From: Micropterix aruncella
Taxonomy: Eukaryota; Arthropoda; Insecta; Lepidoptera; Micropterigidae
Direction: 5' to 3'
Assembly: GCA_944548615.1 (NCBI GenBank)
Contig: OX155967.1
Location: 20,700,752 to 20,764,751, forward strand
DNA: 64,000 bases
Shown one piece after another: positions 30,801-42,800 of the stretch. Both the position numbers and the translations under genes were made by a program. The notes below the pieces were generated by a model, which was not told the DNA's origin, did no database searches, and saw nothing but the letters and a program-made list of their open reading frames with translations. Each line of letters starts with the position of its first letter. Within the stretch, counting starts at the first letter, position 1.

Positions 30801-33800
30801 TATTATTCAATGCCACACTGTGATTTGGCAGCTAGGATTTTACTATGAAATGAAACATATAGATGGCACTCATGCTTCCAAACTATGATAAATCTTCTCT
30901 TATGTTCAATATGGCGGCATTAGTAGTATAACAGTATGGCGTCCCACTATAAATGGAGTTTTAAACACACTTATACCGTATTCTATCTCGAAATAAAATA
31001 ATATATTTTAATATTATTATTATAATATTATTTACACGAAGATGTCAATTTTTAATTTGGTATACAGGTTTTAATACATAATAACTAAGCACTTTAAAGT
31101 TCATATAGACAATAAAATACAAACGGAGCTGCCATGAAATTCACTGACCAAAAATCGGGCCCATCATATATAATTATTACACTTCTGAGATGTGAAGGTT
31201 GGATTCCGGACTAACGACCGGCGGTGGTAGGTTTAGGACAGCTGTCTTGCCACATGTGAGCGTACACCTTACCACCCATTCACTCCCCCTTCGAAGCCAT
31301 AGAATTTGAGACGCAGAAATCGCGGATTTAGATCATTTTTCTAGAAAGGAGTTGATTATTTTCCTGGAGAGACCAAGATCTTTAAAAGGGTGAAACAAAG
31401 ATTTAGCTGGCAGGCCACGAGCGCCTACTTCCACCGCGTGAAGGTGAACAGTGAAGCCGTTCCGGGTAACGGCATTTGCGAGGTCATGGTATTTATTTAA
31501 TTTGTACTCGTGGTCTTTTGGGATATTTGATTCCCATGGAACAGTTAATTCTACGATAAGGACCATCTTCCGAGATAGAGAGTAAAGAGTTATATCTGGA
31601 CGCAGGGCTGTGCATCCGAGACTTTCAGGGAATTTATACTGCTTAGAGACCGAATCGACCTCCATTATCCAATCTGAAGGTTTCTCGATTATTGAGAAAG
31701 GTTTTGCAGTGAGATGTTTTTTTGCCTTTAGAGCCAACCCGCACAAACTGTATTAAGGGTTTGGAGGATACTGTGGAACCCTTATTTGCACGAGCCACTG
31801 AGAGGCTAAGTGCCTCGCGAATAACAGCAAGGACTTTGTCGTGGCGGTAAGTGTACGGTCCTTGATCCAAGGCCACCTTGCAGCCAGCTAGAATATGTCT
31901 AGCTGTGCAAGGGGTGTTGCTACAAAGGGGACATGAACTATCCTCGGCATAGCTCCAACGAGCAAGGTTACTGGGGTCTGGAAGTGTATGTTGAAAGGCA
32001 TTTAAAGAAAATTTCCGCATCTCTGGCGTCCAGTCATACAACATTACTTTCCAGTGCATTGGAGGAAGAATGCAAAAGTCTCCAATTGTTGTCCAATCAT
32101 TCTGGCATGTCATTTATAAAAATGCATTAAGTTTCAGTGTTATTATAGATTGCCAAATAAAGTGCTATTTAGCCAGACAATGCTATCAGCGCCACCTGCA
32201 TGTCGCCGGCGCAGAAGGGTTGCCGAAATGTACTAGGACGTTGAGTAATCTAATACCGTGCCTACTAATTTGCCTGTATAATGTGCCTTTTAAGTAATTT
32301 GTACCAATAGAGGTAAATTTTCTATAGGTTTAATGAAAAAAATACAATTTTATGTAATTATAAATAAGATAAAAACTAATTTACCGCGTGGGGTTTGTAA
32401 CACCTGGACAACGGTGGTTGCAACATCGCCGAAACTACGAGTGTTATAAACTTCACGTGGTAAATTCGTTTTTATCTAATTTGTAATGTCAAACAGCTGT
32501 GATAACCTTCGATTCAAATCTTATTTAATATCTGTACGTTTCTGTTTTCATATTCTACCTTATAACTGCTGCAATTTGATTATTATATTCTTTTTGCAGG
32601 TCATGCTTCAATGACAAAGAAAATCAACAAAATTCAAACTATGTTTGTGGCATGCAGACATTCCGAAGCAAGGTATTTTATTCGGTGAGTGTAAAACATT
32701 AAAATGTTTTTATGTTGTTTTAAAAGGGCGCCAGGCGCTCGAATTACTCGCAGGTTTACTAAGCTTCGATTGATTTTAGGTACTATTTGAGTGCTAAAAA
32801 GCATTTTCTACTAATGTATGGGAGTAGATTTTGAGCGGGAGTTAATGGGCCCTTGCTGGGTTGGCCACGAGATGGTCACACTCACGGGTCACACCTATCC
32901 AGGGTTGGTCACACTCACGGGTCAACACCTATCCGACGGCCTCTACGCATGAAGTGCGAGCCTGGGTAGGACTCTGGCCTTATGATTAGTTTCCCCTGGG
33001 AATCAACCTTCTGGCGCTCCTGGACAGTCTGCGCACCGTGCGGCATAAGCCAATCGATTGTGCACTCTGACTAACAGTCGGGGGAGTCTGGAAGCAGTAC
33101 TGTTTCCTATAGAGCGGGGGTGGTTGCGGACCTTACAGCGACTGCGCTTGAAACGACCATCGGCTACCCGATCCTGGGTGAACAGCCGGGCAAAGGATGC
33201 CGTGGTCCGCGATAGATTCGGTATACACCGTTTCACTGCTTCGTAAGGGAGAGGACCGCGCAAGCGACCTTGAACTCGTAACCAATCGAGAGACTGGAGT
33301 AATCTGGTCGCAATTGGAAGTAAGGGCGTGAGTGTAAGCCCGCTGGGTAACACTCCTGGCTATCTCGCGGTTAAGGCGTTGGCCTCTAACGCGTTTGTGG
33401 CGGAGCTAGACGGTGGACTGTTTTTGTCCTAAGTCTTCTGCGCTCACTCCAGGGAGATAGAACGACTAATAGTTAAAACTTCCTTAGGTGACGGGTTCGC
33501 CCGCTGTAGTCGACAACTCTAGTAGATTTTGGGCTGGGCAGGTCACGTCGCAAGGCAGGGTGACAAAAGGTGGCCAACGAGTTTTGTCCAGTAGAGACCA
33601 AGAACACAGTATACTGAGAGAACAGTAGACACACTCTCAAGCGATAGGGGATGCGGGAATAGGGTGCGAGAAAAGTGAGCAGAGGGGTACGTCTCGACGA
33701 ATGCCTTCGGTCAGTGTTATGCGCGTGCGAAGGTCGGCAAATTTTTCAAAACGTTCGAACATCTGTGTTGGCGGAGTAGTAGACACCTGGCTGCCATATG

Positions 33801-36800
33801 CGAGCCGTTGGACTCGTGACGTAGCCCGCCTCATTTTCAATTTTTGTTCTAAGAGACGCAACTGTCTGGTATACTGTGCCAAGATCAACAAAGCGAGGGG
33901 TAGGGAGACCACAATTACGATGGCTGGACGACATCAGGAAAGCAGCAGAGACCAACTGGCTGAGGGCAGCAACTGACAGACAGACATGAAAGAAGAAGGA
34001 ACAGGCCTACGCTCAGGAGTGGACTAAACCAGGCCGAGGAAGAAGGAAGAAGAGTTTTTGGGCAACTAGTATGTACTTACTTAAAATTCAGAATTTTTAA
34101 TAAGTACCAATCTTAGTAAACCTGCGAGTAAGGCACTGCATTCTCTTATCTGCATCCCAATAAACCCAAAGAGGAAGAAGAACAATGTAAACATACAAGG
34201 TTTAGGTGCCCTACTAAAGCTGTCGACTACAACGTGCGAACCCGTCACCTCTAAAAATTTTGAAATTTAATCGTTCTGTCTCTGGTGAGATGAACGCAGA
34301 AGATTTAGGACAAAACAGTCCACCGTCAAGTTCCGCCACATGCCCGTAAGAAGCCAACGCTTTACCGCGAGATAGCCAGGTATGTTACCCAGCGGGCCGA
34401 CACTCGCTACTTCCGCCGCTACTTCCAGTTGCAACCAGATTACTTCGGTCTCCCGGCTGGTTACAAGTTCGAGGTCGCTTGTGCGATCCTGCCCCTTACC
34501 GAATCTATCGCGGACCACGGCATCCTTTGCCTGGCTGTTCACCCAGAATCGGGTAGCCGATGGTCGTTTCAAGAGCAGTCGCCGTAAGGTCAACTACTAC
34601 CCCTGCTCTATAGGAGACAGTACTGTTTCCAGACTCCCCCGACTGTTAGTCAGAATGCACAATCGATTGGCTTACGCCGCACGGTGCACAAAACGTCCAG
34701 GAGCGCCAGCCCTCTGGCCAGAGTCCTGCCCGGGCTTGCTCTTCATGCGTGGAGGCCGCCGGATGGGTGTTGACCCGTGAGTGTGACCGACTCTGAACAA
34801 AGGGCGAGAATCATTTACAATGTATTTCAGATCGCTAGCTGGTAAGCTACGTATTGGGTTGGCAGAGCAGTCAGTGTTGCAAGCCTTAGCACAAGCCGCT
34901 TCTCTCACTCCACCAAACCAGGACATCCTGGATGCATCGAAAGGAATGTCTCCTGAGTCCTTCAAGGTATGTTTAACGTCGATGCATTTCACCATCTAGC
35001 TAAGCCAATTAGCCCGCGAGAGACCAACGCCTTACCGGGTAGTTGAACCAACGGGCAGCCTCCAGTTATAGCCGGATTTCTCCATCCTTCCGACTGGCTA
35101 CGGGTCCGAAGTCGCTTGCGCGGCCTCCACCTGATGTTAAGTCAGCGGTAATTCAGTTTGAATTTATCGTAGACCATTGCGCTTTGCCCGTCTCTTCACT
35201 CAGGATTGGGTGGCCAGTTTGTTGTTTCAAGAGTGGCTGACAATAGGTCAACATCCACTCCCGCTGCTTATGAAACCGTATGTCGTTTCCAGACTCCTTC
35301 AGTTATTCCCCAGAGCTCAGTTGATTGACTGACGCCGCATATTGCGCAAATCGCGCAGTAGCTCATTCCCTAGGGGAAGCTGATCCACTATGCATGCAAT
35401 GAGAGGCAGGGGAAACGGAGTTTGAACCAGGTTAGACCATCTTCAAGAAGGCTACTGGATAGGAGTCGAACCGTGAGTTGAGCCGACGCCAAAGAACGAG
35501 GTGGGTCTTAGTGGCTCAGCTACTATTTCTATCATGTATTGTGCAGTGGTACATATGCGCATTCTAGAAGTAAAGTTTATTAAACAAATAAGTTTGGCTG
35601 TGTAAAATTCAAACTTCGTGGCAATGTTGGCTGCCCTCATTATTTCTGTTTACCAACCTAAAAAAAGCTGCCTCTAATGAAATAATTCCTTATAACTGCC
35701 ATTTTAGTAAACGTATAAAACCTTTCCGGAAATGCATCCCCAGTTAACCCCTCCTCTCGCGAAGTAAAAATTCAGCTATCACTTTTGCGCGCGACATATT
35801 CGCGCGAAAAATCGACGCGAGTCGACGACCTTGATACAAACGACCATAACTTGTAAACCACTACACCGATTATAAAAAGAATAACTGTAAAATGACCGCA
35901 TTGAAATTTGAAATATAAAACATTATAACTTTATCTCGTAAAACAATTAAGATAATACTGAATAAATATTACAAAATTGGCAAACTGAAAAAACTCGCCT
36001 ATAAAATCATTTCGATTTTTTTGTCACAAAATACGTAAAATATGCAAAAATTGTAAATACAGTTATGTTCTTTATTAAATGCTTTACCATAACCATATTT
36101 TTTTTGACTTATTTGCATACAAAAATATTTATTTATTCAGCCAAGAAAAATTTTATGTATTCTCGTAAAAAACAATTTTTTTAATTTTTAATTTGTGACT
36201 ACTTATGGTATTTTTTTATATGAAATTCTTTCAAAATAACTTTATTACTACATCACACTTCTTAGAAATCACACCAGAACTTTGAGCTTTGTCTGATATT
36301 ACAGAAAAATCTAAAGTTTTGAGAGTTTGCGTCCAAAACTTAATAATAAACTTTGAATGCTCATAATATAAAATTCGTTAGATTTTTTCAATTATATGTG
36401 GGTATCAATTTATAGTTTTTTCAATTCAATTTAGTGCCAGAATGGCACTGGTCTGGGGTATGGCAGTACAACGTGGACTTGAAGAAGTCTCTTTTGCGGG
36501 GAGATTACGACAGCAAGAGTATGGCTCATGCTATTGGCCTTCAATGCCAGAATGACTGGACAACAATTGGTGACTTTTGCATTCCGCCTCCAATGCACTG
36601 GAAGGTAATGCTCTATGACTGGACGCCAGAGATGCTGAAATTTTATTTGAATGCCTTTCAGCATACACTTCCAGACCCCAGTAACCTCGCTCGTTGGAGC
36701 TTTGCCGAGGATAGTTCTTGTCCCCTCTGTAGCAATACCCCTTGCACAGCTAGACACATTCTAGCTGGCTGCAAGGTGGCCTTAGATCAAGGACGGTACA

Positions 36801-39800
36801 CTTACCGCCATGACAAAGTTCTCGCTGTTATTCGCGAGGTAATTAGTCTCTCAGTGGCTCGTGCCAACAAGGGTTTGACAGTATCCTCCAAACCCCCAAT
36901 ACAGTTTGTGCGGGATGGCTCTAAAGGCAAAAAACATTTAACTACAAAACCTTTCTCAATAATCGAGAAAGCTACAGATTGGACTCTGGAGGTTGATTCG
37001 GTCTCTAAGCAGTATAAATTCCCTGAAAGTCTCGGATGCACAGCCCTCCGTCCAGATATAACTCTTTACTCTCTATCTCGGAAGGTGGCTCTTATTGTAG
37101 AATTAACTGTTCCATGGGAATCAAATATCCCAAAAGACCACGAGTACAAATTAAATAAATACCATGATCTTGCAAATGCCGTAACCCGGAACGGCTTCAC
37201 TGTTCACCTTCACGCGGTGGAAGTTGGCGCTCGTGGCCTGCCAGCTAAATCTCTATTTCACCTCTTTAAAGATCTTGGCCTTTCCAGAAAAATAATCAAC
37301 TCTTTCTTAGAAAAATTATCTAAAACTGCGATTTGCGCATCTCAAATTCTATGGCTTCGAAGGGGGAGTGAATGGGTGGCAAGGTGAACGCTCACATGTG
37401 GCAAGACAGCTGTCCTAAACCTACCACAGCCGGTTCGTAAGTCCGGAATCCACTGCTCACCCCCCAGAAGTGTAAAAAATAGTATTATGATGGGCCCGAC
37501 TCCGGTCGGTGAATTCCATGGCAGCTCCGTTTGTATTTATTTATTATCTCATTAGAAACTTATTATATGTCTAATAACTAATTACTATACTCCACAGAGT
37601 CACATTTCATCGAAAAACTATGGAAAATCGCACTTAATTCTCTCATAGTAATTATCAAAACAAGTTTCTTTGCGCGAGTCATATTAGAAAACAACATATA
37701 ATGTTCAAAATACGCCTAATTATGTGATAACTTAGGATGTAAATGAAGCAATACCTATTTTGTTAGTAAATTAATGCGACATTACGTCATATTTCGCGAT
37801 ATATCGGGATATTTAACAAACATTACAAAATAAAAACGACCATTTTTTCGCGAGGGGTTTGTCGTCGCCGAAGTCTTTTGTTTGAAAATTCGTGAAAAAC
37901 AGCAAATGGACCATCTCAAATGACTAATCCTCATTACGAAACTACTTAAAATGCAAATTACTCACTGTTCTCCAGTAAATAACACTCAAACACTGCACAC
38001 ACACCATTTTTATCACCCATTTCGCGGAAACGTAAGCGGCCGTGTTGGTTGCCGGCGGACACTAGCGTTTGACGTCTATGCTCACTTTTTAAATCGTCCT
38101 TCGATATTGCCAGACGGAAATCTTGAATTAAAGATATTTTGGCCATATCGTAGCGCCCTCAGAAAGTATATAGTACGGCGTGTCGAATTGTAAATTGCAT
38201 TTTTCGCAGCGGTGAGCGTTTGGTACCATATACAACGTTACGGAGTGTTAGGCGGCCGACATTTGGTCCGCCAGGGGATGTTACGGAGCGACCGGGTTAA
38301 GCGGTTAACTTGACCTTTAGATACACTCTTCCCTTAGAAAGCCAGCCATTTTGACACAAAATTCGCACTGAAAACGACACTGCGCCTTGGAAAATTTTGT
38401 GTATAAATACTAACATCGTTTTTTTATGAATTCACTGTAGTTATCTAATAATTTATCTTGTTATTCATGTATATTATATATTTATAAAACATATAATTCG
38501 TCCAGAGTAGCTAATTTTCCCAAATATCCAATCGTTTTTCCCAAATATGAATTAAAAATTGTTTATGACTTATTGGTCTGTTATTTTATATTTATTATTT
38601 ATTTATACGTAAACCTCGATAAATATTATGCATTACTAAATGTAATTTTTGTGACGTTTGTAACAAAATAATACTTATAAAAACAACTTGAAAAGCTGAA
38701 TATTTTTAATTCACGACGGCATATTTTCAACCCTTGAAAATTTGTTTGTACCGGGTGTGTACACGCATACTAAAGGTACAGGTACAGAAGGTACTGAATT
38801 TCATCGAAGATTTAAAGTTTACCCCGGAAAAAGTTTCAGAATTCTTGAAAACATTTGACGACACGACTTCAATGGGACCAGATGAAATTCCAGCAATATT
38901 TCTAAAAAAATGTGCGCCCGACATATGTTACCAGTTGTCTCATATTATGAGCATATCATTTAGCAATGGAAAATTACCACAGGATTGGTAAATAGCAACT
39001 GTTACCCCCGATATACAAAAAAGGCAGGCAAGTTATGTTCTGCAAACTATCGACCTATAAGTTTGACTAGTATCATTTGCAAAACCATGGAAAAAATCAT
39101 TGCATGAAATCAGATCATTCCTGAGCCAAGAAATGGTAATAATTGATGAACAGCATGGGCTCACGCAACGAGGGTTCACTGTGACAAATCTCTTGACATG
39201 CCTCGATAAATGGACAAGCGATTGGAACGAGGGATGCCCGACTGATGTTGTTTACTTAGATTATAAGAAGGAATTTGACCTTGTACCTATAAAACGTCTG
39301 ACTCATAAAATAAAATAAAATACAAACGGAGCTGCCATGGAATTCACCGACCAAAAATCGGGCCCATCATATATAATTATTACACTTCTGGGAGGTGAAG
39401 GGTGGATTCCGGACAAACGACCGGCGGTGGTAGGTTTAGGACAGCTGTCTTGCCACATGTGAGCGTCCACCTTACCACCCATTCACTCCCCCTTCGAAGC
39501 CATAGAATTTGAGATGCAGAAATCGCGGTTTTAGATCATTTTTCTTGAAAGGAGTTGATTATTTTCCTGGAGAGACCAAGATCTTTAAAAAGGTGAAACA
39601 AAGATTTAGCTGGCAGGCCACGAGCGCCTACTTCCACCGCTAAAAGGTGAACAGTGAAGCCGTTCTGGGTGACGGCATTTGCGAGGTCATGGTATTTATT
39701 TAATTTGTACTCGTGGTCTTTTGGGATATTTGATTCCCAAGATGGAACACTTCGGAATCCGTGGAAAGCTACTGGCGTGGATGCAAGACTTTCTAACTGG

Positions 39801-42800
39801 TAGGACGTTCACAGTGAGTTGGAGAATGTCATTCTGAACTGCATAAAGTCCTCAGTGGAGTCCCCCAAGGTTCAGTGCTGGTTCCTATTGCATTTGGTAT
39901 ATTCCTGACTGACCTAAAAGCAATTATGGAATTAGATTTTGCTCATTTGCCGACGACACCAAGTTTTTCGCAAACCCACTCATAGCTCACCAAGTTTTTC
40001 GCAAACCCACTCATAGCTCACCAGAACATCCAGGACAGCCTTATTTCTACAGTGCAGTGGACCAAGGAATGTCTGCTTTCTCTCAATGCAGATAAATGCA
40101 CTGTCCTACATATCGGATCTCGAAATCCACGGCTAGCATATACGATTGAGGGGAAAACAGTACAGCCAGTTATGACCCAGAAAGACCTCGACATCACTGT
40201 CTCTTGGGACCTCAAATGGGAAACCCACATAATCGAAATAGTTAAGAGAGCAAACTCACTCCTATATTTAATAATAAAAGCTTTTTCCACTATCACCAGT
40301 GAACTTTTCCTCAAGCTCTATTAAACCTACATTCGCCCGCTCCTCGAATACTCCTACCAGGTATGGAATCCTTACTTTCGGAAGGATATAGAGCACCTGT
40401 AAAGAGTTCAGAGAAGAGCAACAAAGTTGGTGCTATCGTTGAGGAACAAACCATACGAAGTACGACTGAAAGAACTACGCCTGACAACATTAGAGGAACG
40501 TAGGCAGCAAGGAGACTTAATAGAAAGCTACAAAATGCTTCACGGTTATTACAGTCTGCCCAACCTCGAGAGCATGTATATCCTGAACACCAATAAGCAA
40601 CTGCGTGAACACTCGTTAAAGCTAAATAAGACAATTGCAGCATCGAACCCCAGGAAATATTTTTTGACAATCGTGTAGTGGATGCTTGGAATGCGTTGCC
40701 AGAGGATGTGATCAGTGCTATCTCTGTCTCTAACAATAATAAACAAACTGGACATTTTTCTTAGTGCAAAACAGTCACAAGTTTAAAAACAAGTGCATGT
40801 GATATACACGCATCAGCTCTAAGCTGCTAGTGTATAATATAATAATAATAAAAATACTAATATAAAACGGAGTCGGATTTTACCGCAGTCGAGGGAGGAA
40901 TACACCAGATGGCGGCTAGAAGCGTTTGAGATGTGGTCCTACCGCCGAATGCTCCGTATAAGCTGGACCCATAAAGTTGAAAGCAATGAAAAAGTGCTTC
41001 AATGTGCTGGTGCGACCTGAAACTTGTTGCACACCGTCAAAAAGCGCAAGATTGAATATCTGGGGCATGACAGGTATCAGCTGCTCCAACTGATATTGAT
41101 GGGCAAAATTGAGAGTAAACGGCGTCGTGGAAGAAGGAAATAGTTGTGGCTCTGCAATGTCAGAGAGTGGATCGGGATCACCAGTGCGGAACAGCTCTTC
41201 CGTAGGGCGCAAGACCGGTTTTTTTTTCCAGAGCTAACTGCCAACCGCTAGTAATGGAGAGGCACTTCAAGAAGAAGGAGAATAGGGAGAAATAGAGCCG
41301 ATAATTGCGTAAATCCGGAGATTTCCCACCGCAAATCATCTCGACAGAAAACCCCCAAATGATGGTAATGGCGTTCCAGAGGTTAACCTTTCGGAAGCTA
41401 GCCTTTGTGCACAAAAATAGCATTGCACATTTTTAGTCTATTTTGTATATACTAACTATATATTTTTTTATGAATTATCTCTTGTTGCCTAATAATTAAT
41501 CTTGTTAGTCCTGTATATTATATAGTGAAACCTCTCATAAATGAGCACCTTTGAGGGACCACCCTTCACAAGACTCCAAATTATTCGATGTGAGGTGGTG
41601 GTGTCAACTTATGAGTTATCTCCGTATTTAAAGGCGGTTTTGATGAAGCAGAGGATATTTATTGATTGAATCGATTGAATATTGCCAGTTATAACGCTTG
41701 CCGAATTACGAGTGCCCGGATTACTTTATCGAGACGCGAGGGTTGCGCGACGGCAGTTATGTAGGAGAGTGGATGAGGATTGTATGTGTGCTCCTAGTAT
41801 CTTGTACTGGGCACGGCTCGAGTCTGTGGGATTACAGACTGATGCTTCGAGACTCAGGGAAAATGAGGAAAGGAAACCAAGGAGCCGGATCCGTTGAGCG
41901 ACCTCGTAGAGGGGTACCGGATATGCCGTCGCAACCTTGGGGGAAGGTGATCAATCGGGGACTGATAATTTGGTTGCTTTTTCGCCGGTTTAAATAGGCC
42001 GTGAAATGATGCAATCCGAAAATATTCCGAGTAAAATTATTGTTTCATCGTGCTGATTCATAGCTACACGAGTCAAAATAATAGCTGAATTGTGTCAGTG
42101 GATTTCACTGGAAATCAATGGAAATCAATGCATTTGTTGATCGTATGTAGTGGACTTAAGGTCCGTTACACACCTCTCATAACGAGTAATTCACAGTAAT
42201 TCCTCATAACGAATAATTGCACCTCTCGTAAGGTGTATGGGAAAAATTGTTTTGCTTAACCCGGTCGCTCCGTAACATCCCTTGGGGGACCAAAGGTCGG
42301 CCGCCTAAAACTCCGTAATGTTCCTTACGGGACCAAACGCTCGCCGCTGCGAAAAATGCAATTTACGCCTTACCCTTTCTGAGGGCGCTACGATATGGCC
42401 AAAATATCTTTAATTCAAGATTTCTGTCTGTCAATATCGAAGGACGATTTAAAAAGTGAGCATAGACGTCAAACGGCAGTGTCCGCCGGCAACTCTCACG
42501 GCCGCGTACGGTTCCGCGAAATGGGGGATAAAAACAGTGTTTGTGTAGTGTTTTGTGTCATTTACTGGAGAACAGTGAGTAATTTGCGTTTTTAAGTAGT
42601 TAAGGAATGAGGATTAGTCAATTGAGATAGTCCATTTGCTGTTTTTCACGAATATTTATTCAAAATGCTTCGGTGACAACTTAGCGCCGGGGAAAGATGG
42701 CATTTTGTGTTTTGCAATGTTTATGAATTATCACGGAATATCGCCAAAAAATGCCCGTAATATTGCTTTATTTCGCTAATAAAATAGGTATTGCTTCATT

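Larger units (their letters stand above)
35748..38296 (+). mobile_element. TTAA-flanked element, family T1, copy 1, with RLE-LINE copy 5 inside
   Basis: TTAA at 35744-35747 and 38297-38300. The left end is CCCCTCCTCTCGCGAAG and the right end CGGAGCGACCGGG. The copy at 42260-43667 is the same element in reverse and lacks the 1.1-kb LINE, giving a true length near 1.4 kb. The ends fit a piggyBac-type transposon. No full transposase is seen, but one short frame is conserved between copies. Confidence 0.75.

Noticed and set aside
33366..33510. A tRNA gene
   Set aside because: The A- and B-box-like motifs are about 100 bp apart and no acceptor stem or anticodon arm can be folded; at best tRNA-derived repeat sequence.
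33003..34780. Frames of 90-130 codons in the IR3 repeats, some Arg/Ser-rich
   Set aside because: Copies A, B and C do not conserve any one frame, so they are not supported as genes.
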